A stretch of 64,000 bases of DNA from CAYRSS01 sp964426945 (GTDB lineage: Bacteria; Planctomycetota; Phycisphaerae; UBA1845), in contig CAYRSS010000008.1 in assembly GCA_964426945.1 (NCBI GenBank), forward strand, positions 1 to 64,000, written 5' to 3'. Below are positions 33,105-42,889 of this stretch, piece by piece (the stretch's first letter is position 1; every line of letters starts with the position of its first letter). Made by a program: the position numbers and the translations under genes. The notes under the pieces are model-generated. The model was given only the letters and a program-made list of their open reading frames with translations, was not told the DNA's origin and did not search any database.

Positions 33105-33905
33105 ATGGTCAGGTCGCGCCTCGTGTTGGTGTCGGGCGTTGTGTGCTGCTGCGCCAGCGCCCTGGGTCAGGGCACGCTCACGTATTCGGATCAGTCCGCG
33201 ACGGCGGACGCGGCGTACCGCATCGGCGCCAATCCGCCGATCGGCAACTCCGGCGTCGTTCAGGATTTCTCCGGCGCCGACTTCTACGGCGTGGAGGATC
33301 GCGCGTTCATTGGCAACGGCTTCGACGGCAGAGGCTACGCAGAGCACGGCGCCACGTTCACGGCATCCAACCCGCTGATCGGCGGAATGTTCTCGAGCGT
33401 CGTGCTCGACGCGTGCACCTCGGCCGAAGTGACGCAGTCGAACATCGGGGTTCATTCGAGCGAGCGAGCCTACGGCCTGGCCGACGGGATCATCGAGTTT
33501 TCGCTGAGTGCGCCGATGTTCTGGTCCTGGGCGGGAGGCTGGCAGGGCAACTCGTTCCAGACCGGCGCGTACAACCGCGTGCGCGGCCACATGTCTCTGG
33601 TCGACATCAACGTCGGCACGCCCTATGTCGCCGACACACGGACCTCGCTCAACGGTGTGGGAGACTGGCAGCAGTTCTTCGCGCTCGGCGGGTTGCTCGG
33701 CCCCGGCGACTACCGCTTGCGCTGGTCGCACGAGTCGATCGTCACCGGCGGCGGGACGCCTTTCGGGTCCTACCCGACCGCCCTGGGCGGTGCGCCCCTC
33801 GTCTCGTGCATCAACAGCACCTTCTCCCTGATGCCCGTGCCCGAGCCGACTTCGGCGCTCCTGCTGGCGGGGGCGGCGATAGCCGTGCTGAGGCGCCGGC
33901 GGTAG
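33105..33905 (+). CDS. PEP-CTERM sorting-domain protein
   Basis: A 266-residue secreted protein of unknown function. It has a signal peptide (MVRSRLVLVSGVVCCCASALG) and a textbook PEP-CTERM tail: PVPEPTSALLLAG, a hydrophobic stretch, and a terminal LRRRR. PEP-CTERM proteins are processed by exosortase after export and released or attached at the surface. The middle is beta-rich with no recognised domain (GNGFDGRGYAEHGATF, FWSWAGGWQGNSF, VGDWQQFFALGGLLGPGDYRLRW). GGAGAGAGGA directly before the ATG at 33105 fixes the start. The exosortase itself is not in this window. Confidence 0.82.
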   Translation: MVRSRLVLVSGVVCCCASALGQGTLTYSDQSATADAAYRIGANPPIGNSGVVQDFSGADFYGVEDRAFIGNGFDGRGYAEHGATFTASNPLIGGMFSSVVLDACTSAEVTQSNIGVHSSERAYGLADGIIEFSLSAPMFWSWAGGWQGNSFQTGAYNRVRGHMSLVDINVGTPYVADTRTSLNGVGDWQQFFALGGLLGPGDYRLRWSHESIVTGGGTPFGSYPTALGGAPLVSCINSTFSLMPVPEPTSALLLAGAAIAVLRRRR

Positions 33906-34075
33906 CACGTGCGCCCGGTTCGGCCCGGGAAGGCCGTCCGGCACGCCTTTCAACCCTTGCATTCGCGGCCCCAGCGGGTACCTTGGCCGCCCTGCGCCGG
34001 GGTCGCCGGGGCGGCCCCGTGGGCCGTCTGCGCGGCTCCGACGATTGGTCGTCGCGGCCTCGCCGCCCGGCCGAT

Positions 34076-34164
34076 GGAGAGGTGTCCGAGCGGCTGATGG
34101 AGCTGGTTTCGAAAACCAGTGTACGTGTTTTCATGTACCGGGGGTTCGAATCCCCCCCTCTCCG
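34076..34164 (+). tRNA. tRNA-Ser (anticodon CGA)
   Basis: An 89-nt type II tRNA. The acceptor GGAGAGG (34076-34082) pairs with CCTCTCC (34157-34163), with discriminator G34164. The anticodon stem CTGGT/ACCAG holds the loop TTCGAAA with anticodon CGA at 34110-34112 (codon UCG). A long variable arm (GTACGTGTTTTCATGTAC) is diagnostic of serine tRNA, and the T arm is GGGGG-TTCGAAT-CCCCC. CCA is not encoded. No flanking integrase or att repeat was seen. Confidence 0.97.
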
Positions 34165-34257
34165 GTTCCTTCCGACCAATTGATCGCCTACACCGCCGCC
34201 CCCTTGCGGGGCGACCGCCCGTTCCGCGCGATATCCCCACGCCGCCGGGGGGTGCAG

Positions 34258-34299
34258 AATTCATAAAGCATTATAAAAAAATAACTTACAGCTTCCTGA
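34258..34299 (+). promoter_or_regulatory. AT-rich island, possible promoter
   Basis: A 40-bp A/T-rich patch in otherwise GC-rich DNA, containing TATAAA (34272-34277) and an A-run. It sits about 140 bp before the lipoprotein start at 34414. No matching -35 hexamer was found, so this is only a candidate. Confidence 0.25.
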
Positions 34300-34413
34300 T
34301 GGACTGCCTTCTGCGATTCGGCTTCTTCTTCCGGGTGGCCAGTCGGCCGCCAGCCGGACCGGTGTGCGGCCCGGGTCAGTATCGAAGGGCCACGAAACGC
34401 AAGGAGTCCAGCC

Positions 34414-35760
34414 ATGAACGCTACGGGGATCATTCGCCGGGTTTCGATGGGGGTGCTGCTGGTGTCGGGCGCTGTCCTGCTCATCGGGTGTGACGAGGAC
34501 GGCTCGCACGGCGGGGCGGCGGGGGGGCAGCCGAACATGCGCTTCACCGATGTGAAGATCACGCAGACCGAAGCGCGCTACAACGACATCATCACCGTGA
34601 GCTGGAAGTACGCCGGTCCCGGCGAGCTTCGTAGCCAGGCCGTGGAGTTCATCTGGTGGGACTGCACGGGGTTGAAGGTCAGTCGGCGCGAGATCGGCCG
34701 CAGCGCCCGCAACTACACCTTCAATTTCACGCGGCCGGTTACGGTCCACGTCATCGCCAACACCTCGCGCGGCACCACCGACTTCGCCATCGACGTGCAC
34801 AACGCCGAGGAGTACTTCTTCACCATCCGCAACCTCTACAACTCGCATCCGCACCTGTTCAATACGGGGAACGCGGCGCGGGCGACGACGGCGACCGTCG
34901 GTGCGCTGCCGACCACGCAGCGATCCGGCGCGAGAGCGCCATCGCGGGTTTTCGAGCGCCGCAACCCGGAGATCCGCTTCGATCACTTCATGGCGTGGAC
35001 GGATGGTAATGAGAACGGCGTGATCGATCTGATGGCCAGTGGCGAGGAGGGCATCGAGCTGCCCGAGGACATGGACTTTTTCATGCACTCGGTCGGCAAC
35101 ACGACGCAGGCCTGCGGAGACGGCTGGCGCTGCATGCCCACCACCAGCGGCAGCGCCTATGCGGAAATCACCGGCGGGCTGCACGACGACGTCGCCGCGG
35201 GGTATCAGGCCGTGAACATCCCGCCGGACATGACCCACACGAACGTGGTCATTTTCGCCGCGACGATTGTCAATGACGGCGTGGTGCTGCAGGCCCGCGA
35301 TGAGAAGGGCAACGTCGTGGCCGCGCGGCAGAACATCACGCGATTCGACACGCTGTTCTGCTCCATCGAGATGGCCGGCAACAACGGCATCGGCGGCGTG
35401 AGCAACATCGCGCTGGGCAACATCCGCCAAGGGATGGTCGTCAACGCCTTCCGCGACGGCCTGGCCAACACCCACCCCGGCGTGTCGATCTCGTTCCACG
35501 GCGAGTACAACCACCCCGAGGCGCCCAGCAAGGGCGGTCACATGACCGGCGAGTTCTACAAGGCGGTGCTGGGCCTGCGGCTGCTCGGGGAGACCCCCGA
35601 CGCCGAGGCACAGCGGACGCTGGGCTTCCGTGACACGGGCATCTACGTCCAGATCGGCCACTACGGCAACAAGCCCGGTGAGCACAGCGGGATCGAGTTC
35701 GCCGTGCCGTACTTCTGGGATGACGACGTCCGCTTCGATCTGTGTGCCCAGGCCCGATGA
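34414..35760 (+). CDS. Lipoprotein of unknown function
   Basis: A 448-residue lipoprotein: MNATGIIRRVSMGVLLVSGAVLLIGC gives lipidation Cys26. The first third is an Ig-like beta domain (RFTDVKITQTEARYNDIITVSWKY). The rest contains acidic Asn/Asp loops such as WTDGNENGVIDLMASGEEG and GLHDDVAAGYQAVNIPPD, then a Gly/His-rich region (NGIGGVSNIALGN, FHGEYNHPEAPSKGGHMTGE, GHYGNKPGEHSG). I do not recognise the family and see no catalytic signature. AAGGAG lies 8 nt before the ATG. It is isolated: tRNA-Ser lies upstream and a gene-free kilobase downstream. Confidence 0.7.
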   Translation: MNATGIIRRVSMGVLLVSGAVLLIGCDEDGSHGGAAGGQPNMRFTDVKITQTEARYNDIITVSWKYAGPGELRSQAVEFIWWDCTGLKVSRREIGRSARNYTFNFTRPVTVHVIANTSRGTTDFAIDVHNAEEYFFTIRNLYNSHPHLFNTGNAARATTATVGALPTTQRSGARAPSRVFERRNPEIRFDHFMAWTDGNENGVIDLMASGEEGIELPEDMDFFMHSVGNTTQACGDGWRCMPTTSGSAYAEITGGLHDDVAAGYQAVNIPPDMTHTNVVIFAATIVNDGVVLQARDEKGNVVAARQNITRFDTLFCSIEMAGNNGIGGVSNIALGNIRQGMVVNAFRDGLANTHPGVSISFHGEYNHPEAPSKGGHMTGEFYKAVLGLRLLGETPDAEAQRTLGFRDTGIYVQIGHYGNKPGEHSGIEFAVPYFWDDDVRFDLCAQAR

Positions 35761-36799
35761 GTGAAATCTCTCGCGGACGTAGCGCACGGAGCGAACGAAT
35801 AGGTACTTTGGGGTGACTCGGGCGACGCCGGCGGCAGTCGGCGTCGCCTGGCTTCGTATGAATTGGGGTGTTCAGGCAGATTCGACTGCGACTGATCTCG
35901 AGGTCGCCGCGCGATCGGACGACAGCGGCGAATCGACGCAGTGGGAGACGGACTTCGATCGCACGCGCGAAGATCGGTGTGCGTCCAGCCCGCGCGAACT
36001 GCGCATGAGTTGCTGGCCTTCACCAGAGAGCCCGCGCAGCCCGGAATGGTGGCCGCGTGCAATTCTCTACGGAGAAACACCGATTGACGCTGGAAGCGAT
36101 CGCGTGGTAGTGTACTTCGTTATGCAAGCGCGACTGCGCGGGATCGGAACTTGTTTTCCACTCAGGACGGAGGCCCCGGATGCTCCGAACTGCAATTCAC
36201 GACCACGGTCCGGGGCCGATCGCCAACACCAGACCGGCTGATCCCCGGGCATCGCGCGGCAGTCGGGCGGATGTTCACCGCGACAGCGGTGCCGCCCATG
36301 TGGCGAGTTCGCGTGCAGCGGCGTGCCTATGAGGATGAGCGCGCGCCGGCGCAGCTCGTCTCGCGATCGAAATTCGCCACCCTCGATGGCGGCCTCAATC
36401 GAAGATTCGGGCAACAGTCTCTGGAAACGAGCAGATCAGGGGAAAGAAAGGAGGGGCGTCAGTCACATTGACGGGGCAGATCGCGCCCCACGGCAAGTTC
36501 GCAAAATGTGGGGAGCGGCCGAAGCGTCTTTTGCGGGATCACTCCGGCCGTCTCCCGGTTTCGCAGGTGCCTGGTAGCACGCCACGAACTAGGCCATTCT
36601 AGGCTGCCTATCGGCGCTATCAAGCCACCTGCCTGTCACGCATTGGCCCAAGCGGCGGCGCAAGCCGCTTCGCCCGGCTGAGGTGTGGCGGATTCCCTCG
36701 GGTCCACCCGTCGCCGTTCGCCGATCCTCGGCGCCTGCGACCTCCTCTTATCGGCCCGACCCCGCCAACGCCAACACCGCCGGCAGGAGGTTCCCCGTT
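35761..36799. other. 1.04-kb region without a convincing gene
   Basis: Several short open frames on both strands lack homology, ribosome sites or the codon pattern of the neighbours. A 10-bp hairpin lies near its left end (35821-35848). A strong AAAGGAGGGG (36447-36456) is followed only by a TTG at 36468 with 44 codons before a stop. The last 120 bp must carry the promoter of the giant gene at 36800. Confidence 0.4.
35821..35848 (+). terminator. Hairpin after the lipoprotein gene
   Basis: GGCGACGCCG (35821-35830), 8-nt loop, CGGCGTCGCC (35839-35848): a perfect 10-bp stem 60 bp after the stop at 35760. No T-run follows. Confidence 0.45.
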
Positions 36800-39700
36800 A
36801 TGAGAAGCCGATCCGTCCTGGTGGCGTGCACCACCGTTTTCATGTGGCTCGCAGCCTCTTCCCTTGCATCGGCCCAGCGCCCGTCGCGTGCGGTGCCGTG
36901 GAATGACGGGGACGTGCTGACCGCGGCGTCAGAGTCGATCGCGACGGAAGGCGGCTTGCGCGCCTTCGGCCCCGGCCTTCAGGCCGGCGCGGACCACATC
37001 ATCTCCTTCCAGTGCACCAACGGTGGCTGGGGTTGGCCGCACACGGCGTGTCCAACCACGACCTACAACAACATCACCGGGCCGATCGGCATGGGGCTCC
37101 TGCACGCCTACATCCACACGGCCGACGCGGCTCATCTCGCCTCGGCGGTGGCCGGCGGTGACTACGACCTGACGTTCACCTATCCGAACACGGAGTTCCG
37201 CTTCGGCGTATACGCTCCGGCGTTCCTCCATGCGCTGTCTGCCGCCACTTCGAATCCGGCGTACAGCAGCCACGCGGAGAGCTTCTTCTTCGACGAGCTC
37301 ACGGCGAAGACCTACGGCCCGGCGGACCTCGACACGCACACGTTCATCGCCGCCGTGCAGGCGGGGCGCACCGGAGGGCTCATCAACCTGCGCGCGTGGG
37401 ACTTCCACATGCTGCCGGCCGTCGCCGGGGCCATCGGCAACGCCGACAGCACCACGCCGCCCGACGCCATTTCGCAGCAGGCGGCGTTTCTCGACGCGAT
37501 GCTGGATGGTCTCGACACGCTGGAGAAGGGCAACACGAGCTTCGGTGACCTGATCGGACTGGCCGGTGGCGTGCGCGGCCTGGCTCTCAACGACACGGCC
37601 GCCATGCCGGCCATCAGCAGCCCGCTGCACGGTGACATCAACGGCATCAGCACGCTCTGCGACCTGGCCGACGTGCTCGCCGGCCATCAGAACGCCGACG
37701 GCTCCTGGTACTGGAGTTCCGGTCTTGCGGCGCCCGACGAGTCCGACAAGGACACGCAGACGACCGCCTATGCGGTCATGGCGCTGGTCGAGGCGGCCGC
37801 CGACGGCTGCGGCCCGTACACGGCAGAGATCGCGGCCGGGCGCACGTGGCTGCAGGGCATGCAGCTCGCAGACGGCGGCTTCCGCAGCTATCCCGGCGGC
37901 GGCTCGAACATCGAGGCCGAGGCCGAAGCCCTCAACGCCCTGCTGCCCGAGACGTGCAACGCCGACGTGCTCGAGTTCCGCCTCGCCGCGGGTTCGGACT
38001 GTGTCCAGCCGGGTGAGACGGTTGTCATCGAACTTCACCAGCGCGACCTGACCACGCTGGTTCGCGGCTTCCAGGCCTTCGCCCAATTCGACACGGCGGC
38101 CCTCACCCACGTCTCGAACGTGTTCACCGGCTCGCCCTACGGTTTGCACCTGTTGAACACGGTGACGGGCGGCGACATCGACCTGGCCGCGGGCATCAAT
38201 AACGTGTTCGACACGCAGACGCCCACGCAGGCGGATGCCTTGCTGACGACGCTGTCGTTCACGGCCGGCTCGGTCGACGGGCCGACCTACCTGAGCTTCC
38301 GGACGCACAACCCGCCGAGCCGCTTCTCGGATGCGGGCGGCGCGGACGTGACGCCTTGCCTGCTGGAGTCGCCGGCGATCGTCGTCGACGGCACCGATCC
38401 GGTGGTCACCTGCCCGGCAGACACCACCATCGAGTGCGATGAGTCGTCCGCGCCGGCGAACACCGGCACGGCGACCGCGACGGACAACCTCGACGCAGCC
38501 CCGGTCATCACCTACGGCGACGTCGAAACACCCGGCGCCTGCGCCCACGAGAAGACGATCACGCGCACCTGGACCGCCACCGACTGCGCGGGCAACACCC
38601 ATTCTTGCGACCAGATCATCACCGTCGTGGACACGACCGATCCGTTGATCACCTGTCCTGCCGACACGACCATCGAGTGCAGCGATTCGATGCTCCCGGC
38701 GAACACCGGCTCGGCCACCGCGACCGACAACTGCGACGGCTCGCCGGTCATCAGCTACGCCGACTCGGACCTGGTGGGCGCCTGCCCGCAGGAGAAGACC
38801 ATCACGAGGACGTGGACGGCGACCGACGCCTGCGGCAACGACATCACCTGCGACCAGATCATCACGGTCCAGGACACGACTGCGCCGACCTTCACCTGTC
38901 CGGAGGACGTGACGATCGAGTGCGACGAGTCGACCCTGCCCGACAACACCGGCTACGCCGGGTTCTTCCAGGGCTTCGAGGTTGACCGCGACGGCTGGTT
39001 CGACTTCGGCGGCACGCTTACGCGCGTGGCCTCCGGGACCAACGGCGTGACCTCTGCCGACGGCTCCTGGCATGCAGAGACCAACGGGGCGTTCACCCGC
39101 TGGGGCGCGTACAGCAGCGTCTTCCCGGCCGGAGGGTACACGACGTCAGTCGACATCTACCTCGATGTCGACGCGGGTCTCGCCAACGACACGCGGTTTG
39201 ACTACTCGTCGGCGATTAACACGCCCGCCGGGGTTCACCGTCGTGACTTCGTCATCACGGGCGGCTTCTACAACGACGCGCCCGACTACGGCAGCGGCAA
39301 CCGCTTCGTGTTCAGCGCGAGCAATAACACGCCAGGCTGGCCCAAGAACCCGGCCCGTGATCCGTTCCCGATCATGGTCACCGGCTGGTACACCTTCCAG
39401 CACCGGTTCTACGACAGCGGCGGCGGCGTGCTCGCGTGCGAGATGGTGATTCGCGACAGCGGCGGCAGCGAACTCCACTCGTGGACGCTGTCGAACCCCG
39501 CCGACATCATCGGCTCCACCGTCGGCGGCAATCGGTACGGCTGGTTGCTCAATCTCGGCTGGACCCTGGCGATCGACAACACCGCCAAGACCGGCTTCGG
39601 AAACGCGTCCGACAACTGCGATGCGACGCCGGCCGTCGCCTACAGCGATGTCGAGACGCCAGGCAGCTGCGACGAAGAGAAGACCATCACGCGTACGTGG

Positions 39701-42682
39701 ACGGCCACGGACGACTGCGGCAACGTGTCGTCCTGTGAGCAGACGATCACGGTCGTCGATACGACGGATCCGGTCTTCGACTGCCCGGCCGACGTGACGA
39801 TCGAGTGCGACGACTCCATCGACCCGCTCGCTTCGGCGGCGCTGCTGCCGGACGGGTGGACGCTGGAATATCAGGCGGCCGTCGCGGCGACCGGCGATCC
39901 GTCGAACCCGTCGGCCGTGCGGCTCCGCTCGGTGGCGGCCGACAGCCCGCCCTACGGCGCGGCCGTTTGGGAACAGTCGGGCGCAATGACCTTCGCGGAC
40001 ATTACGTCGCTCAGTGCCGACTACATGATGACGATCGGGTGCTTCGCGGGCGGGTCGCCGCGGTTTGCGGTCGGACTCGACAGCAACAACGACGACGTCG
40101 TCGACGGGCACGTGTTCGTGTACTGGGGCACGCTGCCCAACTACACCGACTGCCCGACGCTCAGCGTCTGGCATAACACGGGCAACCTGATCACCGCGGG
40201 CGACAACCGGTTCGACCTCGGCCAGTTCGCCGGTCCGTTCTACGGCTCGCACGCCCAGGCGCTGACCGCGGTCGGCACCTACGACGTCGAGTACGTCCTG
40301 ATCGCCCTCGACGCGAGCTGGTCGCAGGACCAGGAGATGTGGATCGATCACGTCACGATCGGATCGACCACGTACGCGTTCGGGGCGCCTTCGGCGACCG
40401 ACAACTGCGACGGCTCGCCGGATGTCGCGTACAGCGACGCGCCGGACCTGTCCGGCTGCAACGGCTCCGGCACGATTGACCGGACCTGGACCGCTACCGA
40501 CGGCTGCGGCAACCAGACGTCCTGCGTCCAGACAATTACGGTGGTCGACACGACCGACCCGGTCATCACCTGTCCGGGCAACACGACCATCGAGTGCGAC
40601 GAGTCGACGGAACCGTCCAACACGGGCGAGGCGACCGCCACGGACAACTGTGACGGTGCGCCTGTCGTGACGTACGGCGACGTCGACGACCTCGACGACT
40701 GCGACGGTACGGGCACGATCACTCGCACGTGGACGGCCACCGACGGCTGCGGCAACGACTCGACGTGCGTGCAGACGATCACGGTCGTCGACACGACCGC
40801 GCCGGTCATCACCTGCCCGGCCGACACCACGGTCGAATGCGACGAGTCCACCGCACCGGCCAACACGGGCGAAGCGACCGCCACGGATAACTGTGACGGC
40901 GCACCCGCGATCACGCCCTTCACGTCGCCGCAGCAGTGGGTCCTGCCGGCCCCCGCTGGCTGGAGTTTCTACACCACCAACACGGCGTCGGGCGCGCTGG
41001 TTTCCGGACCGGGCACGCCGCCGGCCGGCACGGGCAGCTTCCACATGCCCACCGGTTCGGGCGTCGGTCCGGGCCTCGGCGGCAAGACGTTCCTCGGCAC
41101 GCGCGACCACAGTGGCACGCTGCTGAGCGACATCACGACGCTGAGCTACTCGACCTATGTCGATCCGGGCTCGCCGACCGTGAACCTGGCCGTGGCGATC
41201 AACATGTACGTCGATCTCGACGGCAACGGCACGCGCGACACCACGCTCGTGTTCGAGCCGGTCTACGTGCCGGGCCAGGGTGCGATCACGCACGGGACGT
41301 GGCAAACGTGGGATACGCTGTCGGGCAGCGGCTGGTGGTATACGGCCAACTTCGGGCCGCTTACCAACAACTTCAACAGCTTCAACTCGCTGGCGTACTA
41401 CGTCGGTCTGTTCCCCAACGCGCAGATCGTCGATTGGGGCCTGACGCCAGGCTTCCAGTTCGTGTCGGGTTCGTCGGGCGGCACGCCCTGGGTGGACTTC
41501 GACGGCAACGTCGACAACTTCACCTTCAACGCCACCCACCACGACTTCGAGGCCGCGGACATCGACTGCTACCCACGCCTGATTGAGCGGCTCTGGGTGG
41601 CGCAGGACGACTGCGGCAACGTCTCGGCGTGCGTGCAGGAGATCACCGTCGCCGACACGACGCCGCCGGACATCACCTGTCCGGGCGACATCACCGTCCC
41701 GGCCGATGCGGGCGGATGCGATGCGGTGGTGACCTATGCCCCCGCGACCGCGACCGACGTGTGCGACAGCGCTCCGGTGGTGGAATGCTCGCCGCCTAGC
41801 GGCTCGACCTTCCCGTCGGGCACGACCGAGGTCACCTGCACGGCTACCGACTGCAGCGGCAACGTCTCGGCGTGCACGTTCGACGTCACCGTCGAGGGCA
41901 CGAGCGAGATGGTCGTGTCGGTGGAGCTCTCGCCGACGATGGTCGCGGGCCCGCTGACGCGGTGCATCACGTTCGAACTCTGGGAGTGCCCGGACAGCGG
42001 TCCGTCGCAGACGGTCGAGGCCGAGATGACCTTCACCAACGGCCTGGCCAGCGGCACGATCGACGTGCCCTGCGGGAGCTACTCGTGCATCACCGCCCGT
42101 GACACGCTGCACACGCTGCGGCGCACGGACGAGGCGTTCACGATCTCCGGCACGCAGTACGTCGCCGACTTCACCGGCAATCCGTCGGGCGGCGGCGACT
42201 GGCTGATCGGCGGCAACCTCAACGACGACTTCTGGATCGACATCCTCGACTTCGGCGTCTACTCGTTCCTGTTCACCACGAACTACGGCACCGGCGACAC
42301 CGACTGCAACACGGCCGCCCCGCATGGAGACATCCAGGGCAACGGCCTCGTGTTCACCGAGGACTTCACCTTCATCCAGGTGAACTTCCTCAAGGGTCAC
42401 GAAGCCAACTGCTGCGGGGCGCCGCTGCGCAGCGGACCGGGCGAGGGTGACGAGGGTCCGGTGGTCTCGATCACGGTCGGCGAGCTCGCGGCCCGCGGTC
42501 TGGCCCACCTGGCCGCGGCCGACCTGAACGGGGACGGCGTCCTCGATCAGGCCGACATGGTCGCGTTCATGCAGGGCGCACGGCCTGAGGTTCAGCCCGG
42601 CGACACGCTGTCGCCGAGCGACCGTCCGGGCTCAAAGACCCATCGGATGCCGTCGCGTCGGATGGATCGTAACCGGCAGTAG
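36800..42682 (+). CDS. Giant secreted HYR-repeat protein with dockerin-like C-terminus (1960 aa)
   Basis: Signal peptide (MRSRSVLVACTTVFMWLAASSLASA), then an alpha/alpha-toroid domain (about 50-390) with prenyltransferase/squalene-cyclase-like repeats (FQCTNGGWGWP, HQNADGSWYW, GMQLADGGFRSY). A cohesin-like beta domain (about 395-520, LVRGFQAFAQFDTAAL) follows. Residues 530-1690 are HYR-type repeats, each built as CPADTTIECDES, NTG, ATDNCDG, TITRTWTATDxCGN, Q.ITVVDTTDP. Three repeats are interrupted by inserted domains of roughly 190-215 residues. The C-terminus (1700-1945) holds Asn/Asp calcium-loop motifs NLNDDFWIDILDFG and ADLNGDGVLDQADMVAF, like dockerins. GGAGG nine nt upstream supports the ATG at 36800. 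Likely cell-surface or matrix protein; the N-terminal toroid could be a lyase or a binding domain. Confidence 0.82.
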   Translation: MRSRSVLVACTTVFMWLAASSLASAQRPSRAVPWNDGDVLTAASESIATEGGLRAFGPGLQAGADHIISFQCTNGGWGWPHTACPTTTYNNITGPIGMGLLHAYIHTADAAHLASAVAGGDYDLTFTYPNTEFRFGVYAPAFLHALSAATSNPAYSSHAESFFFDELTAKTYGPADLDTHTFIAAVQAGRTGGLINLRAWDFHMLPAVAGAIGNADSTTPPDAISQQAAFLDAMLDGLDTLEKGNTSFGDLIGLAGGVRGLALNDTAAMPAISSPLHGDINGISTLCDLADVLAGHQNADGSWYWSSGLAAPDESDKDTQTTAYAVMALVEAAADGCGPYTAEIAAGRTWLQGMQLADGGFRSYPGGGSNIEAEAEALNALLPETCNADVLEFRLAAGSDCVQPGETVVIELHQRDLTTLVRGFQAFAQFDTAALTHVSNVFTGSPYGLHLLNTVTGGDIDLAAGINNVFDTQTPTQADALLTTLSFTAGSVDGPTYLSFRTHNPPSRFSDAGGADVTPCLLESPAIVVDGTDPVVTCPADTTIECDESSAPANTGTATATDNLDAAPVITYGDVETPGACAHEKTITRTWTATDCAGNTHSCDQIITVVDTTDPLITCPADTTIECSDSMLPANTGSATATDNCDGSPVISYADSDLVGACPQEKTITRTWTATDACGNDITCDQIITVQDTTAPTFTCPEDVTIECDESTLPDNTGYAGFFQGFEVDRDGWFDFGGTLTRVASGTNGVTSADGSWHAETNGAFTRWGAYSSVFPAGGYTTSVDIYLDVDAGLANDTRFDYSSAINTPAGVHRRDFVITGGFYNDAPDYGSGNRFVFSASNNTPGWPKNPARDPFPIMVTGWYTFQHRFYDSGGGVLACEMVIRDSGGSELHSWTLSNPADIIGSTVGGNRYGWLLNLGWTLAIDNTAKTGFGNASDNCDATPAVAYSDVETPGSCDEEKTITRTWTATDDCGNVSSCEQTITVVDTTDPVFDCPADVTIECDDSIDPLASAALLPDGWTLEYQAAVAATGDPSNPSAVRLRSVAADSPPYGAAVWEQSGAMTFADITSLSADYMMTIGCFAGGSPRFAVGLDSNNDDVVDGHVFVYWGTLPNYTDCPTLSVWHNTGNLITAGDNRFDLGQFAGPFYGSHAQALTAVGTYDVEYVLIALDASWSQDQEMWIDHVTIGSTTYAFGAPSATDNCDGSPDVAYSDAPDLSGCNGSGTIDRTWTATDGCGNQTSCVQTITVVDTTDPVITCPGNTTIECDESTEPSNTGEATATDNCDGAPVVTYGDVDDLDDCDGTGTITRTWTATDGCGNDSTCVQTITVVDTTAPVITCPADTTVECDESTAPANTGEATATDNCDGAPAITPFTSPQQWVLPAPAGWSFYTTNTASGALVSGPGTPPAGTGSFHMPTGSGVGPGLGGKTFLGTRDHSGTLLSDITTLSYSTYVDPGSPTVNLAVAINMYVDLDGNGTRDTTLVFEPVYVPGQGAITHGTWQTWDTLSGSGWWYTANFGPLTNNFNSFNSLAYYVGLFPNAQIVDWGLTPGFQFVSGSSGGTPWVDFDGNVDNFTFNATHHDFEAADIDCYPRLIERLWVAQDDCGNVSACVQEITVADTTPPDITCPGDITVPADAGGCDAVVTYAPATATDVCDSAPVVECSPPSGSTFPSGTTEVTCTATDCSGNVSACTFDVTVEGTSEMVVSVELSPTMVAGPLTRCITFELWECPDSGPSQTVEAEMTFTNGLASGTIDVPCGSYSCITARDTLHTLRRTDEAFTISGTQYVADFTGNPSGGGDWLIGGNLNDDFWIDILDFGVYSFLFTTNYGTGDTDCNTAAPHGDIQGNGLVFTEDFTFIQVNFLKGHEANCCGAPLRSGPGEGDEGPVVSITVGELAARGLAHLAAADLNGDGVLDQADMVAFMQGARPEVQPGDTLSPSDRPGSKTHRMPSRRMDRNRQ
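38398..41890 (+). repeat. Seven HYR-type repeat units in the giant gene
   Basis: Units begin near 38401, 38650, 38893, 39780, 40567, 40810 and 41680 and are about 243 bp each when uninterrupted. Inserted sequences lie at about 38955-39598, 39832-40392 and 40917-41560. DNA similarity between units is high around the ATCGAGTGCGA and ACCGACGGCTGCGG segments, so recombination between units is possible. Confidence 0.75.
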
Positions 42683-42689
42683 GGCCCCC

Positions 42690-42713
42690 GCGCCCGGTCG
42701 CGAGGCCGGGCGC
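42690..42713 (+). terminator. Hairpin just after the giant gene
   Basis: GCGCCCGG (42690-42697), 8-nt loop, CCGGGCGC (42706-42713): a perfect 8-bp GC stem starting 8 nt after the stop codon. Confidence 0.5.
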
Positions 42714-42751
42714 AGGATCAGGCTGCCACAAAGTCGGATGTACTCCCTCCT

Positions 42752-42785
42752 GGCGGCGCGCTGCGGCTGCTTGCAGCGCGCCGCC
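42752..42785 (+). terminator. Strong 13-bp hairpin between the two giant genes
   Basis: GGCGGCGCGCTGC (42752-42764), 8-nt loop, GCAGCGCGCCGCC (42773-42785), followed by TTCCT. A perfect 13-bp stem 105 bp before the next ATG. With the preceding hairpin it probably separates the two transcripts or attenuates read-through. Confidence 0.6.
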
Positions 42786-42889
42786 TTCCTGAGGGTTGCA
42801 ATCCACACCTCCTGCCGAGGCGAACTCGACGCCTCGCCCGGCAGGGCGGTGTGGTCTGCGGTTGTCGTTCTTCCATCGGAGAGAGGCAC

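Noticed and set aside
34076..34413. Integration site at the tRNA-Ser gene
   Set aside because: No integrase gene and no repeat of the tRNA 3' end were seen in the window.
35813..36241. A 142-codon frame starting at GTG in the gene-free kilobase
   Set aside because: No ribosome site, the composition is unlike neighbouring genes, and there is no motif. It begins beside a hairpin that probably ends the upstream transcript.
36447..36600. A small gene starting at TTG 36468 behind AAAGGAGGGG
   Set aside because: Only 44 codons, rare start codon, and no recognisable product. The ribosome-site match alone is not enough.
38398..41890. Repeats that might be taken for a CRISPR array or satellite
   Set aside because: The units are about 243 bp, in frame, and encode HYR protein domains; there are no short repeats with unique spacers.
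39146..42508. A 1120-codon open frame on the minus strand
   Set aside because: It is antiparallel to the giant HYR gene. Its translation is low-complexity Arg/Val/Ala with no motif, a known effect of high-GC codon use on the opposite strand.
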